Below, in pieces: positions 17,225 to 26,511 of a stretch of DNA of 64,000 nt; position 1 is the stretch's first letter; every line of letters begins with the position of its first letter. The translations under genes were made by a program, and so were the position numbers. The DNA lies in contig NZ_MAYG01000012.1 in NCBI RefSeq assembly GCF_001684965.1, positions 372,001 to 436,000 on the forward strand. Reading direction: 5' to 3'. The notes under the pieces were generated by a model. That model was not told the DNA's origin. It did no database searches and saw nothing but the letters and a program-made list of their open reading frames with translations. This stretch comes from Chryseobacterium arthrosphaerae (GTDB lineage: Bacteria; Bacteroidota; Bacteroidia; Flavobacteriales; Weeksellaceae).

Positions 17225-19420
17225 TTATTTTGTGAACAACATTTCTCTGTATTTTGTCATTGGCCAAAGCTCATCGTCCACCATCATTTCAAGATCATCA
17301 GAAGCTTCTCTGATAGGATCAAATAAAGGTTTTACTTTGTTGCAGTATGCTTCTGCCTGCTTTTGGCTGTCTGTTATGCTTTTTGCCGCTTCTCTGGCTT
17401 TGATAAGATCTTCAACACCAAGCTTGATTTTAGAAACATTTTCTGAAATGCTCGTAATTAAGCTCATTTGTTCTTTTGCTAAAGATTTGAATTCCTTGTC
17501 ACCAAAGATTTCTTTAAGACCTTTAACGTTTTCAATGAGCCTGTTCTGATAATTCAGGGCAGATGGGATGATGTGATTTCTTGCAATATCACTCAAAACT
17601 CTGGCTTCAATATCAATAACAGTAGAATATTTTTCTAATTTGATTTCGTTTCTGGCTTCAACTTCCCTGTGGTTAAATATTCCCATCTCTTCATACAGAT
17701 CCAGGAATTTTTTATCCATTTCCTGCTTTAATGCTTCAGGAGTAGTTTTAAGATTATTCAGGCCTCTTTTCTTAGCTTCTTTCGCCCAGTCATCAGAATA
17801 TCCGTCACCTTCAAACATGATGTTTTTACACTGTTTGATGTATTCTCTCAATACATTAAATATCGCTTCATCCTTCTTAAGACCGGTTTCAATTAAAGCG
17901 TCAACCTCTTTTTTGAAATCATTAAGCTGTTTTGCTGCAATAGTGTTCATTACTGTCATAGACTCTGCACAGTTGGCAGAAGATCCTACAGCTCTGATCT
18001 CGAATTTATTTCCTGTAAATGCAAATGGAGAAGTTCTGTTTCTGTCTGTATTATCTAATAAGATCTCAGGAATTTTTCCAACAACATTTAATTTCAGTTC
18101 TGTTTTTTCTTCAGGAGATAATTTTCCGTTGGTTACCTTCTCAAGTTCTTCCAATACGCTGAACAGCTGGCTTCCGATGAACACAGAAATAATTGCAGGT
18201 GGGGCTTCATTGGCACCCAATCTGTGATCGTTGCTTGCAGATGCGATGCTTGCTCTTAAAAGATCAGCATATTCATGTACCGCTTTAATTGTATTAACAA
18301 AGAATGTTAAGAACTGTAAGTTTTTCTTAGGGTTTTTCCCCGGGCTTAATAAGTTCTCGCCCGTATCAGTAGCTAAAGACCAGTTGTTGTGCTTTCCGCT
18401 TCCGTTTACACCGGCGAATGGTTTTTCGTGGAATAAGATATGGAAGTGGTGTTTGTGAGCAACTCTGGCCATGATGTCCATCAACAAAGAGTTGTGGTCT
18501 ACGGCAACGTTTACTTCTTCAAACATCGGAGCAAGCTCAAACTGATTAGGAGCAACCTCATTATGTCTTGTTGTTGCAGGAATACCTAATTTCATACATT
18601 CGATTTCCAGCTCCTTCATGAAGTTCATTACCCTTGTAGGGATAGAACCGAAATAATGGTCATCCAATTGCTGCCCTTTTGCCGGAGAATGTCCTAATAA
18701 GGTTTTACCTGTAAGTACAAGGTCCGGACGGGATTGGTATAGTGCTGAATCTACAAGGAAATATTCCTGTTCCCACCCTAGAGTAGGAGTTACTTTCGTT
18801 ACGTTTTTATCAAAATACTGCATTACATTGGTTGCAGCTTCATCCACAGCGTTCAGTGCTCTTAACAGAGGAGCCTTGTAATCTAATGTTTCCCCTGTAT
18901 AAGAAATGAAGATCGACGGAATACACAATGTAGTTCCCATGATAAATGCCGGAGAAGTAGGATCCCAGGCTGTATATCCTCTCGCTTCAAAAGTATTTCT
19001 GATTCCTCCGTTCGGGAAAGAAGATGCATCCGGTTCCTGCTGAATCAGCATGTTTCCACTGAATCTTTCAATCGCTCTACCTCCTTCAATAGGGGTAAAG
19101 AATGAATCGTGCTTTTCTGCAGTAGTTCCTGTCAAAGGCTGAAACCAGTGAGTATAGTGAGTTACTCCCTTGCTCATTGCCCAATCCTTCATTGCTACCG
19201 CTACCTGATCTGCGATATGTCTCTGGATTTTTGTTCCTTTTTTAATAGCATCCATAATAGAGCCGAATGCTTCCTTCGTTAAATATTCTCTCATTGTTTC
19301 TTCTGAGAAAACATTTTTGCAGAACAGTTCAGATAATTTTGCAGGGATCTCAACAGAGTTGTCTTTTCTGAAATCCTTAAATGGTAGGGTTTCTAATGCT
19401 TTGAATCTTAAGGTTGACAT
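17225..19420 (-). CDS. glnN: Glutamine synthetase type III
   Basis: GSIII of 731 residues, the long form common in Bacteroidota, which assimilates ammonium into glutamine with ATP. The type III N-terminal domain (RFKALETLPFKDFR...) precedes the catalytic barrel. Family marks include the glutamate-binding NEVAPNQFELAP, the ATP-site GVNGSGKHNNWSLAT, and NRTSPFAFTGNKFEIRAVGSSANCAESM. A TANNTTTG element and an 8-bp inverted repeat lie upstream, suggesting nitrogen-linked control. It is monocistronic with its own terminator. Confidence 0.97.
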   Translation of the reverse strand: MSTLRFKALETLPFKDFRKDNSVEIPAKLSELFCKNVFSEETMREYLTKEAFGSIMDAIKKGTKIQRHIADQVAVAMKDWAMSKGVTHYTHWFQPLTGTTAEKHDSFFTPIEGGRAIERFSGNMLIQQEPDASSFPNGGIRNTFEARGYTAWDPTSPAFIMGTTLCIPSIFISYTGETLDYKAPLLRALNAVDEAATNVMQYFDKNVTKVTPTLGWEQEYFLVDSALYQSRPDLVLTGKTLLGHSPAKGQQLDDHYFGSIPTRVMNFMKELEIECMKLGIPATTRHNEVAPNQFELAPMFEEVNVAVDHNSLLMDIMARVAHKHHFHILFHEKPFAGVNGSGKHNNWSLATDTGENLLSPGKNPKKNLQFLTFFVNTIKAVHEYADLLRASIASASNDHRLGANEAPPAIISVFIGSQLFSVLEELEKVTNGKLSPEEKTELKLNVVGKIPEILLDNTDRNRTSPFAFTGNKFEIRAVGSSANCAESMTVMNTIAAKQLNDFKKEVDALIETGLKKDEAIFNVLREYIKQCKNIMFEGDGYSDDWAKEAKKRGLNNLKTTPEALKQEMDKKFLDLYEEMGIFNHREVEARNEIKLEKYSTVIDIEARVLSDIARNHIIPSALNYQNRLIENVKGLKEIFGDKEFKSLAKEQMSLITSISENVSKIKLGVEDLIKAREAAKSITDSQKQAEAYCNKVKPLFDPIREASDDLEMMVDDELWPMTKYREMLFTK

Positions 19421-19442
19421 ATTTGGGTGATTTTTTACAGGG

Positions 19443-19450
19443 CAAATTTA
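19443..19450 (-). promoter_or_regulatory. -7 element of glnN
   Basis: TAAATTTG on the minus strand, 22 bp before the glnN ATG. Confidence 0.5.
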
Positions 19451-19476
19451 CAAAAAAAATGAATTGAAAATATGTT

Positions 19477-19497
19477 ACCCCTAATTTTTTTAGGGGT
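19477..19497 (-). promoter_or_regulatory. Inverted repeat upstream of the glnN promoter
   Basis: ACCCCTAA (19477-19484) and TTAGGGGT (19490-19497) form a perfect 8-bp inverted repeat with a 5-nt spacer, starting 27 bp upstream of the glnN -7 element. The position suits an operator; the regulator is unknown. Confidence 0.35.
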
Positions 19498-19571
19498 GAT
19501 TTGAATTTTAACTAAAATTTAAACAATGGTTTTATTTTTAAGAGGGGGCTCTAGTGATGCTGAATCAGAAT

Positions 19572-20036
19572 TTATGATTCCTCATCTTCTTGAACCGGGT
19601 TTGTATGAATGTTATTTCTAAAAATAATCATATTAATGATCACTGTAATGGCTAAACTCATCACCGTAAATGTATTGGAGCCGTATCCTTCATTACAAAA
19701 CAGCATGAAAACAGGATACGTTAAAGCTAATGATAATATATAACTTATGTAGAGCTTTCGGAAATATAAATTGAGCAGATACATAACTGCGACAGAAATG
19801 AAGACTAAAGGACCTATCCCGTCCAAGAAACCAAACAATCCTATAACAGCACTTTTTAGAAGCAGCAGAAAAATATTGTCACGAAGCATATTATCGTCCG
19901 GATTCCCTTCTTTTATAATTAAAAAAAGCATAAGCACGGAGAAATAAAGGAGAATATGACAAATCCATACCTTCCAAAAAAGAGAAACCTGATTTACTCT
20001 ACCTTTTATCTGGTCTAATATTCTTGATAATATCAT
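19572..20036 (-). CDS. Small integral membrane protein of unknown function
   Basis: 154 residues with four predicted transmembrane segments (about 24-42, 58-80, 84-100 and 114-138), a charged N-terminal helix (LDQIKGRVNQ) and an acidic C-terminal tail ending EDEES. I do not recognise the family. Codon use and composition fit a real gene. It stands alone between glnN and the divergent nucleosidase-like gene. Confidence 0.6.
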   Translation of the reverse strand: MILSRILDQIKGRVNQVSLFWKVWICHILLYFSVLMLFLIIKEGNPDDNMLRDNIFLLLLKSAVIGLFGFLDGIGPLVFISVAVMYLLNLYFRKLYISYILSLALTYPVFMLFCNEGYGSNTFTVMSLAITVIINMIIFRNNIHTNPVQEDEES

Positions 20037-20239
20037 GACTATGGCTCTTTGGATTGAATTTCCTTTTTATCTCAAATCCTACAGCTGCGGTTGTATAAAT
20101 ATAAGATTAAAAAAAGAAATATTTATTATTCAAAATCAGAAGAAAAACTAATGCGCTGTCTTATTGTTCAGTTTGCTTTATATATGGCTATTAAACAACT
20201 TATTAAAAGATAGTTAAAATAAGTTGAACGGAGATTTTG

Positions 20240-20247
20240 TATATTTG
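20240..20247 (+). promoter_or_regulatory. -7 element of the nucleosidase-like gene
   Basis: TATATTTG, 16 bp before the preferred ATG at 20263. The short distance supports this start over the TTG at 20224, which would lie upstream of the promoter. Confidence 0.5.
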
Positions 20248-20262
20248 TGTGAAATTTATTTT

Positions 20263-21954
20263 ATGACAAATTCTAGAGCAAGAGAAACAACAGAGGCTAT
20301 TGAAAGATTATACATCTCTATGAGACACTTATTTTATAGAGGATTTTTCAAGCCGGGCGGGGTTTCAGGAGAAAGTATCAGAAGTTTGTTGAAAACCATC
20401 AATCCGGAGATTTACGGAACTATGAATATTCCGAGCAAATTGGAATTGGACGGTTTGATGTATGTTTTAGACAGGCTTCCGGAGGGGATCGAAGAATGTG
20501 CTTTTATTCATCTTACATCTGATGAAGGGTTTGATAAAGGAAGTTTCGAACCTATTGTTCCCAAGAAAAGAAGAAGAAACTGTTATAGAATAGACGAACA
20601 CCAGATGAATATTGAGGTTCTTTTGGGCCGTTCCGAAATTTATGACATTCTTACCCACCTTACATTCCTATTTATAGAAGCCGATAAAATCCGTAATCTG
20701 GCATTCATCCAGGATGAAAACTGGAAGCCTACACGTGCCTTCAAGATTATTGAAGAAGTAGTGAAAGGAGAAAAGAAATTCAGCAGAAAAGAAAAAGAAG
20801 TAGCGTTGATTCATCTTTCTTCCCTGATAGGAAGATCATTTGATGAGACATTGAGAGCCTATAATACTTTCGGGGATGATAACAATCCGGACCGTTTATT
20901 CAAAATTATCTATAACTTAGGAAAGGTAAGCCTTGAAGACGCTAAAGGGTCAAGAGAAAGAGAAATCTATTTCAGTTCCATATTAAAGGAAAGAGTAGGG
21001 CATCACTATTTTGGTGAGAAATGGGCGAATAAAGTAAAAGAAGTTTTATTTGAAAACAATCTTCAAATGCGTCCGCTGCACATCATTTCTGCCAATATGC
21101 ATTCTGTGAAAAATATGCTGTATGCGAATAATGCCCTTAAAAAGAAGCAGCATAATGAGGTAGACTATACACTGTATGAAGAGATTTCCAACAAGAAAGA
21201 GCTGCGCGATAAAGTGTTAAAGTATGCCCTGGATGAAGGAATGATCCACATCGCCGATAAAAGCGGAAGTAATATTGATGTTCAGATTATCGATCTCAGC
21301 AAAACGGATCTGAAGAACACGCCGTTTGCAGATGCGAAGTTTTCCGGAGATGATGTCGTTATGGTATTCGATTATGCTTTCGGAGAGCAGGCCTTTGAGG
21401 TGATGGATGAATTGCTGAAACCTTTTGAGCATAAAGGAGAAGTATATATGATGCATGTAAAATCTGTTTCCATTATGGGGAAAGCAGGGATCCTTACCGG
21501 AGAGAAAGGGGATATCATGATTCCTACTTCTCATATTTTTGAAGGAACTGCAGATAACTATCCTTTTGAAAATGCCTTAAAACTTGATGATTTCAAAGAT
21601 GATGAACTGAAAGCCTTTGAGGGACCCATGATCACCGTTTTAGGAACATCACTTCAGAACAAAGATATTCTTTCATACTTCATGAATACTTCATGGAAAG
21701 CCATCGGTCTTGAAATGGAGGGTGCGCATTATCAGAAAGCCATTCAGGTAGCGTCTAAGATCAGGCACCATATTTCACCGGATCTGTTTGTATGTTACGC
21801 TTACTATGCATCAGATAATCCGCTGGAAACAGGAAGTACATTATCTTCAGGTGGATTAGGGCTTACAGGAGTAAAACCAACGTACCTGATTACGTTAAGA
21901 ATCCTTGAAAAGATTTTAAGAAGCGGAAAAAAAGAAGCTTCTGCCAAAAAATAA
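20263..21954 (+). CDS. Large protein with nucleoside phosphorylase-like C-terminus (DUF6909-like)
   Basis: 563 residues from the ATG giving MTNSRARETTEAIERLY; a TTG 13 codons earlier lies before the putative promoter. I recall this family as a Bacteroidota domain of unknown function (DUF6909). The N-terminal two thirds are helical. The C-terminal part reads ITVLGTSLQNKD followed by WKAIGLEMEGAHYQKAI, resembling the MEGA-type ribose-binding loop of nucleoside phosphorylases and AMP nucleosidases, and ends with an SGGLGLTG glycine turn. A nucleosidase-like activity is inference. A strong terminator follows. Confidence 0.7.
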   Translation: MTNSRARETTEAIERLYISMRHLFYRGFFKPGGVSGESIRSLLKTINPEIYGTMNIPSKLELDGLMYVLDRLPEGIEECAFIHLTSDEGFDKGSFEPIVPKKRRRNCYRIDEHQMNIEVLLGRSEIYDILTHLTFLFIEADKIRNLAFIQDENWKPTRAFKIIEEVVKGEKKFSRKEKEVALIHLSSLIGRSFDETLRAYNTFGDDNNPDRLFKIIYNLGKVSLEDAKGSREREIYFSSILKERVGHHYFGEKWANKVKEVLFENNLQMRPLHIISANMHSVKNMLYANNALKKKQHNEVDYTLYEEISNKKELRDKVLKYALDEGMIHIADKSGSNIDVQIIDLSKTDLKNTPFADAKFSGDDVVMVFDYAFGEQAFEVMDELLKPFEHKGEVYMMHVKSVSIMGKAGILTGEKGDIMIPTSHIFEGTADNYPFENALKLDDFKDDELKAFEGPMITVLGTSLQNKDILSYFMNTSWKAIGLEMEGAHYQKAIQVASKIRHHISPDLFVCYAYYASDNPLETGSTLSSGGLGLTGVKPTYLITLRILEKILRSGKKEASAKK

Positions 21955-21977
21955 TTGTAATTCATATTATAATATCT

Positions 21978-22010
21978 GCCTCAGGTGTATTTTGCACCTG
22001 AGGCTTTTTT
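21978..22010 (+). terminator. Terminator after the nucleosidase-like gene
   Basis: Perfect 10-bp stem GCCTCAGGTG/CACCTGAGGC (21978-21987, 21995-22004) plus six T residues. Confidence 0.9.
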
Positions 22011-22070
22011 GTGTTTGAGAAAATTGAAAGGCTTATTATTGTGTATCTTAGAAAGTAAAAATATTAACCT

Positions 22071-22541
22071 ATGAGTGAAGTATCACAATTATCAAAAAGA
22101 TTCAGAGAAGTTTTGCTGGATGGTCTCTGGATTGCGAATACCAATTTTAAAGATCAGCTTTCAGATGTAAGCTGGGAGCAGGCTGTGATAAAGATAGATT
22201 CTTTAAACACGATTGCAATGCTCACTTTTCACATCGATTATTATATTGCAGGGCTTGTACAGGTCTTTGAAGGAGGAGATCTTGAAATAAAAGATAAATT
22301 CAGTTTTGATCTTCCTGCTGTAAAATCTCAGGAACAGTGGGAAAGTCTGTTGAATAAACTTTGGGCAGATTCTGAGAACTTTGCATCCTTACTGGAACAG
22401 ATGCCCGATTCTAAACTTGATGAAGTGTTTGTTGATGAAAAATACGGAACCTACAGAAGAAATATTGAAGGAATGATTGAGCATAGTTATTATCATCTGG
22501 GCCAGATTACTTTGATCAAAAAGCTTTTAAAAAACAGATAA
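22071..22541 (+). CDS. DinB-like (DUF1572 type) four-helix protein
   Basis: 156 residues predicted as a DinB/YfiT-like four-helix bundle. Candidate metal ligands are His in TFHIDYY (about 62) and His in EHSYYHLGQI near the C-terminus, the family's HxxxHxxQ pattern. Members are metal-dependent enzymes such as thiol transferases or are of unknown role; nothing here specifies the substrate. Despite the name this is not DNA polymerase IV. It is a single gene with its own short upstream region. Confidence 0.8.
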   Translation: MSEVSQLSKRFREVLLDGLWIANTNFKDQLSDVSWEQAVIKIDSLNTIAMLTFHIDYYIAGLVQVFEGGDLEIKDKFSFDLPAVKSQEQWESLLNKLWADSENFASLLEQMPDSKLDEVFVDEKYGTYRRNIEGMIEHSYYHLGQITLIKKLLKNR

Positions 22542-22715
22542 AAGTATAAAGGTTATTATTTGTGAAAATTTGCTCAATATGTAATCGGAAAACTGCCTTT
22601 TAACAAACCGAATTAAAAATCATCTAAACCATAACAGATAGAATAAAACCTCAGAATAACTCCTATTTGAGGTTATTATTTAAATTACCTACCTTTAGAA
22701 AAAATAAAATTTTAA

Positions 22716-24554
22716 ATGAGAAAATCGGCTGCAATCATTTTTGCGTTTATCATTTCACAATTTCAGGCTCAGCAAGGAGCTTATTATCAGCAGGCTGCAA
22801 AGTACAAGATGGATATCGATGTCAATGCTGAAAAATTTACCTACCAGGGAAAACAGACTTTAGAATACACCAATAACTCACCGGATGAGTTGAATGTGGT
22901 TTATTTCCACCTGTATTGGAATGCTTTCAAACCTAATTCAATGATGGACCAGAGAGTTGCCTCGCAGGGAAAAAACGGAGACTCAAGGTTGCAGAAAGAC
23001 GGGATCTCAAGGCTGGGCTCCATCCCTAAAGATCAGGAAGGGGCACAGAATATTCACTGGATCAGACAAAATGGGAAAGACCTGAAGTTTGAAGTTCAGG
23101 AAACCATCATGAAAGTGTATCTGGCAGAACCTATAAAGCCGAATTCTACTACAACTTTTACAATGGATTGGGATGCTGTGATTCCTCAGCAGATCAGAAG
23201 AAGCGGAAGAAACAACAGGGAAGGGGTAGATATGACCATGACGCAATGGTATCCGAAAATTGCAGAGTATGACTATGACGGCTGGGCAACTTTTGATTAT
23301 ATGGGCAGAGAATTCCATGCCCCGTTTTCTGATTTTGATGTAACCATTAAAATCAATAAAGATTATGTAGTAGGAGCAGGTGGTATTCTTGAAAATCCAA
23401 CAGAAGTAAAAGGATATGATGCTGCAGCTAAGATCAAAACAGAAAAAGACAAAAAAGCGACCTGGAAATGGACAGCTAAAAATATTCTGGATTTTGCATG
23501 GAGTGCAGACAGGGATTATTCTGTAGAAAGCTTCAATGTTCCGGAAGGCCCGAAAGTATATCTGGTTTATCAGAAAAATGAAAAAACTAAAGTATGGGGA
23601 GAGGCACAGCCTTATATTACCAAGTATTTCCAGATTATGAACGCTCATTTCGGGAAATATGTTTACCCAACTTACGCTTTCATCCAGGGAGGTGACGGCG
23701 GTATGGAATACGGTATGTGTACCATGATTTTAGGAGAAGCTAAAAATATCAAAGACTTAATGGGCTTAATGGCTCACGAAGGATCTCACTCATGGTATCA
23801 GCAGATGCTGGCAACCAATGAATCTGTACGGCCATGGATGGATGAAGGTTTTACAAGCTATGCAGAGGGTTACACCATGTATCAGTTGTTCCCGGAGCAG
23901 TTGCCTAACCCTTTTGTTGAAAGACTGGATGCCTACAGAAAATTTGTTAAAAAAGGAATTGAAGAACCTGCAGTATGGCTGGGAGATCATCATGATAACG
24001 GAACTTCTTATACGTATTCTACCTATGTGAAAGGTGAATTGTATCTTGTACAGCTGGGGTACATCATGGGAGAGCAAAACCTGGCAGAAACCCTGAAGCA
24101 ATATTATGACCAATGGAGTATGAAGCACCCTTCAGACAGGGATTTCCTTCACATTGCACAGAAAGTTTCCGGGATGGATCTGAAATGGTTCCATCATTAT
24201 TGGATCAATACTACGAAAACAATCGACTACGGAATAAAGGATGTAAAATATGACGCAAAATCTACAACCATTACCCTGGTTAATAACGGACAGGTTCCGA
24301 TGCCAATAGACTTCAGCGTAATGACTACAGATAAAAAAATTGTAACCTACCAGATTCCATTGAATATGACCCACCACTGGAAAGAAAAAGATGCGTATGG
24401 GGAGTTTAAAACAATGCCTTACTGGCCATGGACTCAGAAAGAATATACCATTACTGTTCCTTATACGAAATCTCAATTGTCCGTACTAGGTATTGACTTC
24501 AGCCAGAGAATTGCTGATGTGAATATGGAGGATAATTTTGTAGAGGTGAAGTAA
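22716..24554 (+). CDS. M1 family metallopeptidase, secreted
   Basis: 612-residue zinc peptidase with a signal peptide ending near QFQAQ. It has an M1 N-terminal beta domain (about 30-215) and a catalytic domain with His354-Glu355-Gly-Ser-His358 and the third ligand Glu377 exactly 18 residues later. The substrate exopeptidase motif reads GGMEYG rather than GAMEN, as in several Bacteroidota M1 proteins. It probably acts as an aminopeptidase in the periplasm or outside the cell. It stands alone, with a strong terminator downstream. Confidence 0.93.
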   Translation: MRKSAAIIFAFIISQFQAQQGAYYQQAAKYKMDIDVNAEKFTYQGKQTLEYTNNSPDELNVVYFHLYWNAFKPNSMMDQRVASQGKNGDSRLQKDGISRLGSIPKDQEGAQNIHWIRQNGKDLKFEVQETIMKVYLAEPIKPNSTTTFTMDWDAVIPQQIRRSGRNNREGVDMTMTQWYPKIAEYDYDGWATFDYMGREFHAPFSDFDVTIKINKDYVVGAGGILENPTEVKGYDAAAKIKTEKDKKATWKWTAKNILDFAWSADRDYSVESFNVPEGPKVYLVYQKNEKTKVWGEAQPYITKYFQIMNAHFGKYVYPTYAFIQGGDGGMEYGMCTMILGEAKNIKDLMGLMAHEGSHSWYQQMLATNESVRPWMDEGFTSYAEGYTMYQLFPEQLPNPFVERLDAYRKFVKKGIEEPAVWLGDHHDNGTSYTYSTYVKGELYLVQLGYIMGEQNLAETLKQYYDQWSMKHPSDRDFLHIAQKVSGMDLKWFHHYWINTTKTIDYGIKDVKYDAKSTTITLVNNGQVPMPIDFSVMTTDKKIVTYQIPLNMTHHWKEKDAYGEFKTMPYWPWTQKEYTITVPYTKSQLSVLGIDFSQRIADVNMEDNFVEVK

Positions 24555-24576
24555 TTAATACCACAATTATAAAATA

Positions 24577-24608
24577 ATCCCGCAGATAAGTCTGTGGGAT
24601 TTTTATTT
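24577..24608 (+). terminator. Terminator after the M1 peptidase
   Basis: ATCCCGCAGA (24577-24586), TAAG loop, TCTGTGGGAT (24591-24600) with one G-U pair, then a T-rich run. The remaining sequence to coaX at 24878 is AT-rich and shows no gene or clear -7 element. Confidence 0.85.
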
Positions 24609-24877
24609 ACCCCAAACTGCTGACCAATCCAATACCGGAATGGTTCTTTTATAAGAAGATTTCCGGAATCAGCTTTTTCAGAAAAGGTCAAAAGTTAATG
24701 GTCTAAATATATCCAACTGTTCAATGAAGAAAAAAGAAATGACCCGACATCGTATTTTAGTCTATAATGAGGGATTGTTTTTCCCAAAATGATTAATTTT
24801 AGGGCTGAAAAATTAACATAGAATTTCTTCTCTTTCTTTTGCAGGATGATGAGGGATATCTTTTGAAAAATATGTCA

Positions 24878-25636
24878 ATGAATTCAATTGTAATCAACGT
24901 AGGGAACAGCAATATCAGATTTGGTCTTTTTAATGGAGATAACTGTGATATTTCATGGGTAATCAATACAAAACCCTACAGAACTGCTGATGAACTGTAT
25001 GTACAGATGCTGATGCTTTATCAGACCTATAAGATAGAGCCAAAAGAAATTGATAAAGTAATTATAGGATCTGTAGTACCTCAGCTTACCAAAGTGATGA
25101 GCTCCGGAATCAAAAAAATCCATGGGATTACTCCTGTGATTGTTGACCGTACTACACCTTCCGGAGTTCAGGCAAAATCTAAGCAGATGGGAACGGATAT
25201 CTATGCCAACCTTGTTGCTGCCCACAATTTATATCCGAACAGAAAGAAAATCGTCATTGATTTCGGAACAGCTCTTACAGCGAGCTGTGTAGCGGAAACA
25301 GGAGAAACATTAGGAGTGATCATTGCTCCGGGGATCGTTACCTCTTTAAATTCCCTGATCAGCCAGACCGCCCAGCTTCCTGACATCGAACTGAAAAGAC
25401 CAAAATCGGTTTTGGGGCTTGATACCGTAACCTGTATGCAGAGTGGTATGGTATACGGCTTTTTAGGAATGGTAGAAGGCTTTATCAACCGCATCAATGA
25501 TGAGGTAAATGATGATTGTTTCGTAGTGGCTACCGGTGGGGTCTCCCATGTATACAAGCCTCTGACAGATAAAATTCATGTGATGGACAGGCTTCATACC
25601 CTGAAAGGACTTTATTTTCTAGGAAAAGACCTGTAA
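24878..25636 (+). CDS. coaX: Type III pantothenate kinase
   Basis: CoaX (252 residues from MNSIVINVGNSN), which phosphorylates pantothenate in the first step of coenzyme A synthesis. It is an ASKHA-fold enzyme: phosphate 1 loop INVGNSNIRFGLF, the KSKQMGTDIYANLVAAHNLYP block with its catalytic Asp in GTD, and IDFGTALTASCV. ATGs at 24872 and 24878 are both possible; the latter places the phosphate loop nearest the N-terminus as in the family. The GNAT gene begins 12 bp after its stop, so the two are probably co-transcribed. Confidence 0.95.
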   Translation: MNSIVINVGNSNIRFGLFNGDNCDISWVINTKPYRTADELYVQMLMLYQTYKIEPKEIDKVIIGSVVPQLTKVMSSGIKKIHGITPVIVDRTTPSGVQAKSKQMGTDIYANLVAAHNLYPNRKKIVIDFGTALTASCVAETGETLGVIIAPGIVTSLNSLISQTAQLPDIELKRPKSVLGLDTVTCMQSGMVYGFLGMVEGFINRINDEVNDDCFVVATGGVSHVYKPLTDKIHVMDRLHTLKGLYFLGKDL

Positions 25637-25648
25637 ATCTTCATCGCA

Positions 25649-26182
25649 ATGGAAAAATTCCCGATTATAGAAACCGAAAGACTGATCCTTTCCCAACTGG
25701 AAGAGAAGGATATACCTTTCATTACTGAGTACCTTCAGCATAGGATTTATTCTGACCTTACTTCTAATATTCCTTATCCTTACACTGAAAATGACGCCAT
25801 ATTCTGGCTGAAAATGTCTAAGGAAGCCTTTGAAAATAAGAGTGGCTATACATTCGGGATTCGAAACAAGGAAGAGGAGCTGATAGGAGCTATCGGACTT
25901 CATGACAGGGATGATGATAAGGCAGAACTGGGGTATTGGATTGGAATTCCGTACTGGAACAAAGGATATGTTACTGAAGCGGCGAGAGCTATTGTAGATT
26001 TCGGTTTTAAAGAATTAGGTCTCAATAAGATTTATGCTACTCATTTCTTTCATAATCCTGCTTCCGGTAAAATCATGGAGAAAATAGGAATGGAGAGGGA
26101 GGCAGTCTTGAAGCAGCATGCCAAAAAAGATGAAGAATATTTTGATCTTGTCATGTATTCTATTTTTAGAAATAAAGAATAA
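25649..26182 (+). CDS. GNAT family N-acetyltransferase (RimJ/RimL-like)
   Basis: 177 residues with the Acetyltransf_3 pattern: N-terminal IETERLILSQLEEKD, GAIGLHDRDDDKAELGYWIGIPYWNKGYVTEAARAIVDFGF, and the acetyl-CoA-binding NPASGKIMEKIGMEREA. It acetylates an unknown amine, possibly a protein N-terminus or small molecule. It is downstream of coaX with a 12-bp gap; the two functions are not obviously linked. A bidirectional terminator overlaps the stop. Confidence 0.9.
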   Translation: MEKFPIIETERLILSQLEEKDIPFITEYLQHRIYSDLTSNIPYPYTENDAIFWLKMSKEAFENKSGYTFGIRNKEEELIGAIGLHDRDDDKAELGYWIGIPYWNKGYVTEAARAIVDFGFKELGLNKIYATHFFHNPASGKIMEKIGMEREAVLKQHAKKDEEYFDLVMYSIFRNKE

Positions 26183-26217
26183 AAGAAAAAACAGCCTAAA
26201 AGGCTGTTTTTTCTTTT
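26181..26217. terminator. Bidirectional terminator between the GNAT gene and GG-leader peptide 2
   Basis: CAGCCT-AAA-AGGCTG (26192-26206), extended by A runs on the left and T runs on the right so that the hairpin works on both strands. Confidence 0.85.
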
Positions 26218-26407
26218 ATGGTTCAATGCTGCATGATACACAGTCATTTCCAGGAATTGGATATACCCAGCCTCCACAACAATCCGGAACAGGCTGTAAT
26301 CTGCATCCTATTACTTTTTTACCTGTATTAGGATCGGTATATAAACATTGACCAGGCATTAAGCCTCCATTAATCTTTGCAGTTTCTTTTCTTGATAATT
26401 TTCTCAT
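26216..26407 (-). CDS. GG-leader (bacteriocin-like) peptide, 63 aa
   Basis: The leader MRKLSRKETAKINGG ends in a double glycine at 14-15 and fits the KLSRxExxxINGG pattern of Bacteroidota peptides exported by C39-peptidase transporters. The mature part has six cysteines (CLY, CRL, DCC, DCVSC) plus many Pro and Gly residues, suggesting disulfide bonding or modification. A TATATTTG element at 26430-26437 lies 23 bp upstream. No transporter or radical-SAM gene is adjacent. The activity is unknown; it could be an antimicrobial or a signalling peptide. Confidence 0.75.
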   Translation of the reverse strand: MRKLSRKETAKINGGLMPGQCLYTDPNTGKKVIGCRLQPVPDCCGGWVYPIPGNDCVSCSIEP

Positions 26408-26429
26408 GGTATTTTAATTTTAGTTTCAT

Positions 26430-26437
26430 CAAATATA
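26430..26437 (-). promoter_or_regulatory. -7 element of GG-leader peptide 2
   Basis: TATATTTG on the minus strand, 23 bp upstream of the ATG. Confidence 0.5.
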
Positions 26438-26511
26438 ATTAATTATTCAATTGATTGTGTATATGTTTTTAACTTTTAACAGGCTAAAAGATCAAAGAAC
26501 AAAATAGATCC

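Noticed and set aside
17640..18227. 195-aa plus-strand ORF rich in Ser/Leu
   Set aside because: Antisense shadow of glnN.
22647..22674. Hairpin AACCTCA/TGAGGTT as a DinB-gene terminator
   Set aside because: 14-nt loop and no good T tract; it may instead overlap the next promoter region (TTTG at 22666 and TACCTTTA at 22690).
23007..23648. 213-aa minus-strand ORF
   Set aside because: Lies inside the M1 peptidase gene on the opposite strand; composition is that of a shadow frame.
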